Virus record (IMG/VR): IMGVR_UViG_3300044611_001070
Span: 1-64,000 of that record
DNA from: a virus
Length of the DNA stretch: 64,000 nucleotides
Strand: one strand, 5' to 3'
Position numbers and translations under genes: made by a program. Below, in pieces: positions 7,927-18,200 of the stretch. How positions within the stretch are numbered: the first letter of the stretch is position 1; each line of letters opens with the position of its first letter. The notes below the pieces were generated by a model that ran no database searches, was not told where the DNA came from, and saw only the letters and a list, made by a program, of their open reading frames with translations.

Positions 7927-9879
7927 ATGCCTAGAACATTTGATTTTAAGAATGCAACCAACGAACAGATAGATGCGTATCTTCAAAAACTTGTTGATGC
8001 CGGTTATAACGAAGGTAAATCTGATGGTGAATCGGTTAAAGAAGAAAGAGAATATTTGAAGAGCCGAGGTGATACTGAAAACACAAACACACAATATATA
8101 ACTGATCTTTTTGAAGGTGAAAAGGTAACAAAAGGACTAGAATCTGCTATCGCAGATTATAAGTCCGCTGCAAATCCAGAAAATTTTAAAGGAGCCGATT
8201 ATTTAAGAGAATCCGCTCAAGAAATGGCAAATTCGTTGGGTCTTGGTAAGGCTAGAATGTCTGAAATGAAAACAACAATTGCCGATGCAATACCTGAAAT
8301 GCTCAGACTTGGAATTTCAGAAGGAAATGCATTAGATGCTATGACAGAGATACCAAAAACGTTGGGTATTAACACTTCTTTAGGTAAAGAGGCTCTTGTT
8401 GAGATGACGGTAGCGGCTCATGTAGCGGGGGTAAATGTAGGTAAATTAGCGACAGACTTTAAGGGTGTTGGTATTTCATTATATGATGTTGGTGATAAAA
8501 TGGCCGAAGTTGCAAATTACGCTAAAAGTGTTGGTACAAACGTAAAGGCGGTTTCACAAGAGGTTGTTACTAATTTAAAACAATTAAATTTATATAATTT
8601 TGACAATGGAGTCAAAGGGTTGGCCAAAATGGCGGCACAAGCGTCTATGTTAGGTATTGACATGGCGACCACATTTGAAATAGCGGAGGACCTTATGTCA
8701 CCTGAAAAGGCAATTGATTTAGCTGCATCATTACAACGTTTAGGTGTTTCAAGTAGTGCATTATTAGACCCATTAAAAGCTATGGATTTAGCTCAAAATG
8801 ATCCTGAGGCGTTACAAAAAGAAATAATTAATGTTTCTAAAGAATTTACTAAATTAAAGGCGGATGGTACAGGTTTTGAAATTTTACCTGGCGCAAAACG
8901 TAGGTTAAGAGAAGTTGCGGAAGCGATGGGTATGAGTGCATCTGAATTAGCAAATATGTCAATTAAGAGTGCTGATTTGGACATGAAGATGAGTAAAATT
9001 AAATTCCCAAGTTTAGCGTCATCTGAAGAGGATAAATTGTTAATTGCTAATATGGCCCAAATGAAAGGTGGTGAGGCTGTACTTCAAATTAAAAATGATA
9101 AAACAGGTGAACTGGAGGACATTAATGTTAAAGATTTAACGGCAGATCAAATTACAAAATTAAAAGAACAACAATCAAATGAAAATAAAACAATTGAACA
9201 AATTGCTTTAGATCAATTAACTACATTACAACAAATTAATACCTCTTTAAATGCGGGTAAACAGGCGGTAAATCTTGGTAAGGCATCAACACCAACAATG
9301 GATAGGTTTTATAATGTTATTAATAACGCCGGAGCAATAGCCGCAACAAATTTAACTAAAGATATTACAACTGAAAATGTTAGGGGAGCGGCAACTGAAG
9401 TCCTTACTCCTTTAGAAGAACAAGTAGTTAAATTCTTTCAAGGTAACGCTACTTGGGACTCAGTTACGGCAACTTTAGTTGGAGCTACAGACGCTCTTGT
9501 GAAAATTGGTGGTGATCTTACTAAAGGCGGGGCAAATGTTTTACTTAAAACAAGTACGGAGGTAATTAATATGTTTACTAAAGAATATTCTTCAGCTGGA
9601 GTAAACCCAACTCAAATAACATTTGATCCAAATAATTCAGTTTTAACATCTCTTACATCATTTATGGATCAACTTACAAAAGGTACACCTGTGGAAACAA
9701 AAACACAAGTTAGTGGTGAGGTTAAACATACAGTTGAATTTGGTGGAACTGGAATGAGCGCTCAAGAAGAAGCCGCTTGGAATAAATACATGGACAAGTT
9801 TTTACAAGACCCTAATAAGAAAGCAGCATATGAGAAATGGGTATCAAGTTCAAACGAAGGACTTCTTACAAAAAAATAA
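7927..9879 (+). CDS. Tail tape-measure protein candidate
   Basis: The 650-residue product is almost entirely helical and Ala/Lys/Asp/Leu-rich, as tape-measure proteins are, and it follows the tube and gp26/gp51-like genes, the usual place. A segment near residues 230-300 (LAKMAAQASMLGIDMATTF, then S-P-E-K-A-I-D-L-A-A-S-L-Q-R-L-G) resembles tape-measure central regions I know from other large phages. The length is close to T4 gp29 (590), consistent with a tail of T4-like length if 1.5 angstrom per residue applies. The Thr/Gly/Asn-rich C-terminal region after 560 may contact the hub. There is no clear transmembrane segment, unlike many tape measures. Confidence 0.65.
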   Translation: MPRTFDFKNATNEQIDAYLQKLVDAGYNEGKSDGESVKEEREYLKSRGDTENTNTQYITDLFEGEKVTKGLESAIADYKSAANPENFKGADYLRESAQEMANSLGLGKARMSEMKTTIADAIPEMLRLGISEGNALDAMTEIPKTLGINTSLGKEALVEMTVAAHVAGVNVGKLATDFKGVGISLYDVGDKMAEVANYAKSVGTNVKAVSQEVVTNLKQLNLYNFDNGVKGLAKMAAQASMLGIDMATTFEIAEDLMSPEKAIDLAASLQRLGVSSSALLDPLKAMDLAQNDPEALQKEIINVSKEFTKLKADGTGFEILPGAKRRLREVAEAMGMSASELANMSIKSADLDMKMSKIKFPSLASSEEDKLLIANMAQMKGGEAVLQIKNDKTGELEDINVKDLTADQITKLKEQQSNENKTIEQIALDQLTTLQQINTSLNAGKQAVNLGKASTPTMDRFYNVINNAGAIAATNLTKDITTENVRGAATEVLTPLEEQVVKFFQGNATWDSVTATLVGATDALVKIGGDLTKGGANVLLKTSTEVINMFTKEYSSAGVNPTQITFDPNNSVLTSLTSFMDQLTKGTPVETKTQVSGEVKHTVEFGGTGMSAQEEAAWNKYMDKFLQDPNKKAAYEKWVSSSNEGLLTKK

Positions 9880-9924
9880 TAGAAAATTCTTAAAATTATG
9901 TTTTCTATAAAAAAATTCTCAAGG

Positions 9925-9932
9925 TATTTATT
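9925..9932 (+). promoter_or_regulatory. TATTTATT motif, candidate late promoter
   Basis: TATTTATT ends 11 bases before the ATG of the 1674-residue baseplate gene. A weak AT-only hairpin (TAGAAAA / TTTTCTA at 9880-9907) lies just before it and could be a poor terminator. Confidence 0.5.
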
Positions 9933-9943
9933 AATAAAAAAGT

Positions 9944-12900
9944 ATGTCGGATAGTACATTATCGTTTGCGTCCTCGTCAAATTTTAGGGATATATTATTG
10001 GCCCGTAATTTACAACCATATTCTGTACCAGGGTCTTATTCTCCTAGTAGTAATAGTGTTAATTACGAGACTAATTTATCTGTTGCAAATGTTATTGACT
10101 CACCAAATGGTTTAATTTCTACAAACCAACTTGCAAATAGTTTATATTCACTCAATGAATATGGGCCTGAAGGTGGTTATGATGGAAAATATTCTGTACC
10201 TGGAGCACCACTACCTGTGGAATCAAATTCAGGACCATATGCACCTACTGATACAGTATTAGATTTAGTTAATGAGTTTTATATTGATGCGGCATACGTA
10301 CAAAACATTTATGGACCTGAAGGTGGTTATAAAGATTTAGTTATTATAACCGATGTAGTTGGTAATCCTAAAATGTATACACCATATTGGGATCCCACAA
10401 CATTTGTAACCTCATCCTATTCTCCATACGAGATAATTTTTAGTGATAATCCAAACGGAAGTAATGGTCCGTTATCTCAAGACACTTATTTGGCAAAAAT
10501 TGGTGCGGCACAACTTAAAAGTTTATTTGAAGAGAGAATTGCAAGTGAAATATTACAAGCAAGTGTTGGTAGTGTTAATTTGGACTCATTACAAGATCCG
10601 TTTAGTGCAAGTATGGTTGCCACAGGTCAACAACCATTCTTTACAAAAAATTGGAGAATTACCGTACCTGAAAACCCAATAACCGCAGCGGTTACATTAG
10701 CGAATAGATTAACGGGAACATATTTCCCTGTGTCATTTATTCCTGGTGATTATTTTGATGAATCGTTTATTGATAATCCACAAACTGAATCGGCATTAAA
10801 TGTTGCAAATAATTTAACGGGCGGATTTTTAGGTCCAATATTAAATAAGTTTAAAAATCCTTCTGAAATATTTGTTGCAAACACAGGTTTTGGACAAAGA
10901 TCGGTATTATTTTCAAGTTTAGATTATAATAAATATAGACCGGCTTATAGTAGAGGTATCATACAAGGTGCAACAACTGCAATTGATAGATTATTTGATA
11001 AAGATAAAGCACAAAGTGGTGGATATTATGTTGGTAGTCCAAATTCCGAACCTTCTCAGATTGACTCTCCCGCAAATCAAGTTCCAATTGGGAAAAATGG
11101 TAGACAAGTACAAACTATTGTTTATGGTCCACAAGAACTTGGTATTCTATATGAAGGTAATGAGGCTCAATTACAATTTGGTTTAAAAGGAAAATCATAC
11201 ACCGATGGTGGTGGTATTGATGGACAATTTATTTGGACATCACCAAAATATAAAGACAATGCAGGATTTAAAGTAGGTCCTGGTGGAGCCGTTACAAGAT
11301 TAGATAATGAATTTGAAACAATTAGAAGTGATTATGGTAGATACCAATCAACGGATATTGATTTCAAAGGTGATTCAATTTTAGATAAGACACAAAGACT
11401 TATTAATTCTGCGGATCAAGTACAAGGACAAGCAAGGTTAAAACACGTTGGTAATGCAATTAACCAAGTATCTAAGGTATTCAATGATGGATATAAAGAG
11501 ATGACAAAGGGTTCTATGGTATTATCTTATACTGATCAAGCCGATGGGTCTCAAGCGGGAATAGAGTACTGTAGAGTGTTCCAAAAGGACACACCTTACT
11601 TTACATATGCTGACTTACAAAAGAGCGATGGTATTACAACTGAAGGTAGAAAATTCTCGTATTCAGTTTTAGATAAGACATATAATCTTAACATTGCTCC
11701 ACTTAAGAATCCGGGATCAACAAATATTGTAGATAACAAAGTTAAAAAATATATGTTCTCTATTGAGAATTTAGCGTGGAGAACTTCAGATAGACCTGGA
11801 TTTACTTATGATGATTTACCTGTTTGTGAAAAAGGACCAAATGGGGGTAGAGTCATGTGGTTTCCACCATATGATATTTCATTTAGTGATGATAGTACAC
11901 CTGATTTTGCGCCAACCAATTTCTTGGGTAGACCCGAACCAATATACACTTATAAGAACACTTCAAGAAAAGGTAGTATAAGTTGGAAGATTGTTGTGGA
12001 TCATCCGGCAATCATGAATACTATTATTCAGAAACAATTAGCTGGTGTTGCAAAAGAAAGAGTGGATTCAATTGTTGAATCATTTTTTGCGGGATGTACA
12101 AAATATGATATGTATGAATTGGGCATTAAATTTAATACGATACCAACAAGAGATTTGTTCACATATCAACAAATATTAAATAACCCAAGATTAACCAATG
12201 AAGAGTTGGGTCAGGTTGCGTTTGAAATACCTGTTGATTCTAAGTTAGATACCACAGGTAATGCGGAAAATGCTACCAAACAAGGTGATGGTGTAGGAAG
12301 TACTAGTACGGTAAAAAATGCAACATCTTTAGTTGATGGTAGTGCTGAATTAAAAGAATTTTTAAATTACGCCTTTTATTTTCATAATGATTGTCCTGAG
12401 TGTAAAAGTTCATATGCTGTAACATCATCAAAACCATTTGATAGTTGGTATGAACAATATATTGCATTACAATCTACAAAATATGTGCAAAGAGCACCAA
12501 CAATAGTTTATCTTGGAGACGAGACGTATACAAGTGAAGGAGTACAAACATTTTTTAATAATGTTATTAAACCTAATTTTGAAAAATTAAAAGGTGATTT
12601 CTTAAAAAAATTAAAAGAAATTTTAATAGACAAAGAGGGTTCAGTTGAATTAACATTTGAAGGATCAGCATCCGCACCGGCAACTACAGGATATAATGTT
12701 AATTTATCAAAAAGAAGGGTTGATACCGTATTAAAATGGTTTAAAAATCAAACAATAGGAGACAAAAAACTAAGTGATTTTATTACTAGTAAAAAACTAG
12801 TGATAAATATGGTAACAAAGGGTGAAATTCAAGTTGTAACCGTTGATGCAAAAAATGGTGGTAATGGACTAACAATTAATTGTACTACTAATATAAAATT

Positions 12901-14968
12901 AAAAAAGGGTACAGTTACGGCTGGTGATGATGCTGGCGAAGCTAGCGACTCTTTTGCCCAAGTGTATTCTGTACCTGCAATGGCTTGTAGGAGAGTTTCA
13001 TTATCTGATGTTAAAGTGATGGTTCCACCTGAAAAACCATCTGAAACAACTACCACAACAACAACTAATAAAGGTGGTGGAGGTGACGGAACTAACACAT
13101 TTAAACCTGGTGATCCATCTAAAACAATCAAACCATCACCTAATTTAAGGATTGAACAAAAAATTAAAGAAGGTATATCTAAAAAAATATTAAGATTTTT
13201 ATTCTCAGAATGTGATTACTTTGAGGTTATTAAGGAAAGTGATCCTATGATATATGATAGTATCAAACAAAAGATTAAGTACTTTAATCCTGCGTTCCAC
13301 TCAACAACACCTGAGGGATTAAATGCAAGATTGACATTCTTAAATCAATGTGTGAGACCTGGTCAAACAATTCCTGTAATTGGGCCTGATGGTAGACCAA
13401 AATATAATGACGCATTAAACACATCGTTTGGATCACCTCCGATTTTGATTTTAAGAATGGGTGACTTTTATAATAGTAAGATTGTACCAACTAATTTAGG
13501 TATAGCATATGATCCTATTACATTTGATTTAAACCCTGAAGGTATTGGTGTACAACCAATGATTGCTAAAATAACATTAGGATTTAACTTTATTGGTGGT
13601 CATGGACTTAAGGAACCTGTTGAAGAATTACAAAATGCATTATCGTTTAACTATTATGCAAATACTGAAATATATGACGAAAGAGCAACGGCAACTGAAA
13701 GTACTGAAGCAAGAGACAAATACATGGTTGAAAAGATATTATCTAACCAACCAAAGGTAACAACCGCCAGTGTTGTAAATCAAATACCAAAAAGAGGTGG
13801 AGAAGCAATTGGAACAATATCGGGTGAAACGGATATTGATTACACTAAATTTGTAAATGACTATTGGAATAGTACTAAAGAATATTTTGACGCTTATATC
13901 AATACAAACGCAACAATTGGTAAAAACTATAACATAGGTATAGTTGATTTATTATTTACAGAAAGAAATTACTCTACAGGTACTGCAGAATTTACACCTG
14001 AAATTGAAGTTCCAATTTATGGTAAACCAAGTAATGTTGAAGACAAATTGGATAAATTATTTGATAAAGTTAATGGGGATATTTCAGGTAGAAATGATCC
14101 ATTTATGCAATCAGTTGTTATAGGTGGTCAAACTATTACTAATAGCGATAAAAGAGAAATTGAAAATAAATTAAAAGAGTATGTGTCAGGAATTAAAACG
14201 GATTTTATTACAAATGTTAGTAATAGTGTAAACGATTTAGTTTTATTACAACAGGACTATATTCAATATATAAGAAAGGCAAACTTGGTACTATCAAAAA
14301 CTGACGGAATAATGAATTCAAATAATGAACCTGATGTATATGATATTTCAGGAGATACGTTTACTCAATTACAGACATATTTGAAAAAAATAACGGATAA
14401 ACATAAGGAATTTTATCTTGTAAAGGAAGGAATAGTTGAGGCACAGGAATGTTTATATTTAAATGAGGAACATTATAAAAAATCATCTTCAACTTTTACA
14501 GATGATAGAGGTTGTGATTATTTTAGTTCTTGTAATGAGAAACAAAGTAACTCTCAAGATAATAGAGACTATCTAATGTTTAGTGACCCAAATAATAGAT
14601 TTTATCAAGTGATGGCAAATATATTTAATGATGATAATAGTAAAAACGAATTAAAAACATTTATCTTAAATGGTCAATATAGTAATATATTACTTGTTAC
14701 GGAAGTTGTTGATAAAGCAATTTTAAGTTGTTCAAATAATTTTAACGCATACACTAAACTTAATAAAGATAGTTATGATAAAATAAAGACGACGCCAGTG
14801 TATAAAACTTTAATGATTCCTCCAATAGAAGATACTGTTAAGTTTGGGTTAACGTATACAAAAGTTAGTGGTACATCACAACAAAAAAAGAATATAAAAG
14901 AATTGTATTCAAATGTTAATGTGGATAATAAAGAAAAAACCTTTGATGGTAAAATTAAATTTAATTAA
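9944..14968 (+). CDS. Giant baseplate/tail protein with an OmpA-like domain
   Basis: A 1674-residue virion protein by context, between the tape measure and a LysM/gp53-like gene. Residues about 600-770 carry a domain with F-L-G-R-P-E-P-I-Y-T-Y and RKGSISWKIVVDHPAIM, a pattern seen in structural proteins that frame LysM-type baseplate parts. Residues about 895-1010 look like an OmpA C-terminal peptidoglycan-binding domain: V-E-L-T-F-E-G-S-A-S, then NVNLSKRRVDTVLKWF. After this come a poly-Thr linker (about 1033-1043) with a Gly run and a second conserved block with TLGFNFIGGHGLKEPVEELQ near 1210. The C-terminus is Asn/Lys/Asp-rich and helical. It is much larger than any single T4 baseplate protein. 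The exact role is unknown. Confidence 0.7.
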   Translation: MSDSTLSFASSSNFRDILLARNLQPYSVPGSYSPSSNSVNYETNLSVANVIDSPNGLISTNQLANSLYSLNEYGPEGGYDGKYSVPGAPLPVESNSGPYAPTDTVLDLVNEFYIDAAYVQNIYGPEGGYKDLVIITDVVGNPKMYTPYWDPTTFVTSSYSPYEIIFSDNPNGSNGPLSQDTYLAKIGAAQLKSLFEERIASEILQASVGSVNLDSLQDPFSASMVATGQQPFFTKNWRITVPENPITAAVTLANRLTGTYFPVSFIPGDYFDESFIDNPQTESALNVANNLTGGFLGPILNKFKNPSEIFVANTGFGQRSVLFSSLDYNKYRPAYSRGIIQGATTAIDRLFDKDKAQSGGYYVGSPNSEPSQIDSPANQVPIGKNGRQVQTIVYGPQELGILYEGNEAQLQFGLKGKSYTDGGGIDGQFIWTSPKYKDNAGFKVGPGGAVTRLDNEFETIRSDYGRYQSTDIDFKGDSILDKTQRLINSADQVQGQARLKHVGNAINQVSKVFNDGYKEMTKGSMVLSYTDQADGSQAGIEYCRVFQKDTPYFTYADLQKSDGITTEGRKFSYSVLDKTYNLNIAPLKNPGSTNIVDNKVKKYMFSIENLAWRTSDRPGFTYDDLPVCEKGPNGGRVMWFPPYDISFSDDSTPDFAPTNFLGRPEPIYTYKNTSRKGSISWKIVVDHPAIMNTIIQKQLAGVAKERVDSIVESFFAGCTKYDMYELGIKFNTIPTRDLFTYQQILNNPRLTNEELGQVAFEIPVDSKLDTTGNAENATKQGDGVGSTSTVKNATSLVDGSAELKEFLNYAFYFHNDCPECKSSYAVTSSKPFDSWYEQYIALQSTKYVQRAPTIVYLGDETYTSEGVQTFFNNVIKPNFEKLKGDFLKKLKEILIDKEGSVELTFEGSASAPATTGYNVNLSKRRVDTVLKWFKNQTIGDKKLSDFITSKKLVINMVTKGEIQVVTVDAKNGGNGLTINCTTNIKLKKGTVTAGDDAGEASDSFAQVYSVPAMACRRVSLSDVKVMVPPEKPSETTTTTTTNKGGGGDGTNTFKPGDPSKTIKPSPNLRIEQKIKEGISKKILRFLFSECDYFEVIKESDPMIYDSIKQKIKYFNPAFHSTTPEGLNARLTFLNQCVRPGQTIPVIGPDGRPKYNDALNTSFGSPPILILRMGDFYNSKIVPTNLGIAYDPITFDLNPEGIGVQPMIAKITLGFNFIGGHGLKEPVEELQNALSFNYYANTEIYDERATATESTEARDKYMVEKILSNQPKVTTASVVNQIPKRGGEAIGTISGETDIDYTKFVNDYWNSTKEYFDAYINTNATIGKNYNIGIVDLLFTERNYSTGTAEFTPEIEVPIYGKPSNVEDKLDKLFDKVNGDISGRNDPFMQSVVIGGQTITNSDKREIENKLKEYVSGIKTDFITNVSNSVNDLVLLQQDYIQYIRKANLVLSKTDGIMNSNNEPDVYDISGDTFTQLQTYLKKITDKHKEFYLVKEGIVEAQECLYLNEEHYKKSSSTFTDDRGCDYFSSCNEKQSNSQDNRDYLMFSDPNNRFYQVMANIFNDDNSKNELKTFILNGQYSNILLVTEVVDKAILSCSNNFNAYTKLNKDSYDKIKTTPVYKTLMIPPIEDTVKFGLTYTKVSGTSQQKKNIKELYSNVNVDNKEKTFDGKIKFN

Positions 14969-14970
14969 AA

Positions 14971-15294
14971 ATGAATTTCCAATATTATAACAGATATAAT
15001 GAGTTTTTAATAAATGGACAACAAACCGTTGTACCATACATAAATTTACCTGCAAAAACATCAGATAAAAATTTCATATATAAAGTTGGTCAATCAAGGT
15101 TAGATAAGGTATCATTCCAATTTTATAATACACCATATTTTGGTTGGTTAGTACAAATGGCAAACCCCCAATATAGTGGTATGGAATCAAACATACCCGA
15201 TGGGGCAATTTTAACAATACCATATCCGCTTGTTAAGTCATTACAGGATTATAAAAACGAATTAGAAAATTATTACTTCTATTATGGTAGATAA
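14971..15294 (+). CDS. LysM-like / gp53-like baseplate protein
   Basis: This 107-residue protein contains a LysM-like fold pattern: FIYKVGQSRLDKVSFQFY (residues 35-52), F-G-W-L-V-Q-M-A-N-P-Q-Y, then IPDGAILTIPYPL. T4 gp53 has the equivalent segment (P-R-P-E-E-L-A followed by Y-W-V-L-L-M) and small tail proteins of the gpX type are LysM domains that clamp the baseplate centre. The gene lies two bases after the giant baseplate gene and overlaps the next gene by 11 bases, so the three are one translational unit. I cannot choose between gp53-like wedge and gpX-like role. Confidence 0.7.
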   Translation: MNFQYYNRYNEFLINGQQTVVPYINLPAKTSDKNFIYKVGQSRLDKVSFQFYNTPYFGWLVQMANPQYSGMESNIPDGAILTIPYPLVKSLQDYKNELENYYFYYGR

Positions 15295-18200
15295 AGGTGA
15301 AAATATATTAGTGGAATTTGATTACGATAACATTACCTTAATAGACCCAAATAAAATTGTAGATAGTGAAGGTAAAGTTAGTGATAGATTAGTTAAACAT
15401 GAAAACCTTGTGTTTTATGCAAATCTTGAATGTAATGTATTACCAAGAACTAAATTAGCCTTGGGGTCGGCATTGAATGATTCCATTAGAACTGTTTCGG
15501 TGGGTAAGATTAATTTCTTAAATCCTGGAAACAAAACGTTCATGGATAACAGATATACCGATGAGATTACGGGTAAAGGATCCGTACAGGGTCAAGGGGT
15601 AAACCAACCAAAATTAAATGCAGTTCAAAACCCAAACAAATCTGATGATTTTTACCTTACACAGAGTACGTATTCAAACGGAACTCCTGGTGCGGTTGAT
15701 AATGGTTTATTGGGTATTACTGATATACAGGTTGCAATTGACACAAGTTTCTTACCTACCGTAACGGTTTCCTTAGTAGATGTTAAAGGAAGGGCGTTAT
15801 TTGAAGGTGGAAACAATTCACCTTATTCTGCGTTTTTTCAATTACCATACCCAATGTTTTATTTAACATTAAAGGGATATTACGGTAAGGCAGTTAGATT
15901 ACCATTAATGTTACAATCTTTCACGTCAAACTTTGATAATTCATCAGGTAACTTTAAGATTACATTGAAGTTTTTTGGTTATAAGTATACTGTGATGTCT
16001 TATGTGAATTGGGGAGCTATGATGGCGGTACCACATATGTATAATAATTTTGTTTCAACCACACAGGCAAGTACGAATACTACCACAGGATCTAATCTTG
16101 AGGCGGTTACACAAAAACCTATTAGTAGAGGTTATCAAAAAATGAAAGAATTATATTCTGAATATAAATCAAAAGGTTTAATTGATGATGATTTTCCTGA
16201 GATAACAATTACACAATTAAAAGCTCGTTTAGATAGATTTATTAATAATATATTAGAAAAATTCACCAAAGAAAATTTGGGATCAATAACAGAATTAGAT
16301 AATTTTCAAACTCAGTTAACAGAATTTCAGAAAAAAGTATTTTTCTATGGTGATTCATGGTTTGAAACATACATGGATAAAAAAAATTCATATAGTTTAA
16401 AAGACACTAAGGAAGTTGTTTATACGTATAAGAAAGACTATTCGGATCCTAACAAACAAGCTGAGGCTGAAACTAAATTAGCTGGTATTTTTACTGAATA
16501 CCAAAAATTACTTGAAAGTAATAGTGTTGCAGGAAAAAATGGTAGTTATACTGTTGGTGGTAAAATCACAAAAAGTGAAGTACCTGTAAATGCAACTGTA
16601 GAAAAATGTTATGCAAAAATTAATCCACTTACGGATATTGATTTTGCAAAAACATATGAAGAAAGAACAGGTAAACCTTCAAAGACACAAACTGAATTAG
16701 ATACGTTCATTGCGACTAACTCAATTGCACCTGGAACTAAATTCTTTGTATTTGAGGGTACTGATCACTTTATTGATATAACAGAAAAGGCGGCCAAAGA
16801 ATCGTCAAAACTTAGAAGAGAAATTGAAGAAAAAATTACCGATAATCTTAATGAACAATTAAGTAAAGACACTGGTGTTGGGTTTAAACCATCTATTAGA
16901 AACGTATTAGCGGTTTTCTTTGCACAAGGCGAAGCGTTTATTCGTTTAATGGATGATGTCCATTCTAAAGCTTGGGATTTAAGAGAAAATAAATACAGAC
17001 GACAAGCAATTTTTGGTAGTAATAGTAGTGCATTGAGTGTGGATGTTAAATCCTCTACCCAAAATAATGAACCAATTTATCCGTGGCCTCAAGTTATTAA
17101 GGAAACTTTAGGTGATGATAAACAAGAAAAATTTGAAATTGTTTATCCGGGAGACAAATCAATTTCTACTATGACAAAGGCGTATATTCCTGAAATATGG
17201 CCTGAAGTTGAATTTGTTGAAGAATTTATTAAAGGTTATACTGATAGGGTACCTAAAAATCCTGATTATGGTGATGAGTCTAATGTGGTTACAAGACCAA
17301 ATAGATTAAGTTTAAATGCTCTTGATTTCCCTGTGACAAATGAGGTATTTCAGAACAAAGAAGAAATAAAATTCTTTTATGAAATTTATGAAAGAATTAT
17401 GGTTAACACTTATTATTCTAAATTAAATAGACAATCGGGGTATGACGCAAGTATTTTTATGGTTGAGGCGGAAGACGAAAAGATTAATATACTTAAGAGT
17501 TTAGGTGATGATAATCCATTTTTAACTCAAAAACTAAAACGATACTTAATTGATCAAAATAATTTCTTAACATTTTTAAGACACATTTCAAATCAAGGAC
17601 AAGGTGAAAGTTGGCAAAAATTCATAAGAGGAGAATTTACAATAAATTACCTTAAGAATAAAACTAACGTACCTTTTGAATTATTTAATCAACAAATTCT
17701 AACAAATGAAAGATCACAACCAAATGTTTCATTAACTGATGAATCAAAAATAATAGATTACATAGGAAATCAAACTTCTAGTAATGAATTTGATTTTTCT
17801 GATATGTATCCTATTACTAATTTTAATTGGTGTAAGAATTATCTTGCGGATGGGGAAGCACTTCAAAATGTTAATTTAGCATATAATACTAAAGACGTAT
17901 TATCGTACAATACAACACATAAAACAATTTGTAATTTTAATAACGACGATACTAACGATAAGAAAAGACCTATAACTAACTTTAATTATAAGGCCGACGT
18001 ATTTAGTCAAAATATTAATACTTCTAATTTCAAAACATTCTATAATAATAGAAAAATTGAAGAACAGTTTACAACTGAAGGGAATTTAAATTATTCTAAT
18101 TACGACGGGTTCTTAACGGAAACTCAAACCACTTCAATATTGAATACACCTTATTTTATAAATGCAATTCAAAATGGTGTATATAATTTTAGATATAAAC

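Noticed and set aside
9880-9907. Terminator after the tape-measure gene
   Set aside because: Only a 7-bp AT stem with a 14-base loop and no good T-run; kept as a remark, not a feature.
12829-13131. Minus-strand frame with poly-Val and poly-Pro
   Set aside because: Antisense to the poly-Thr and Gly linkers of the 1674-residue baseplate gene; no promoter or neighbours.
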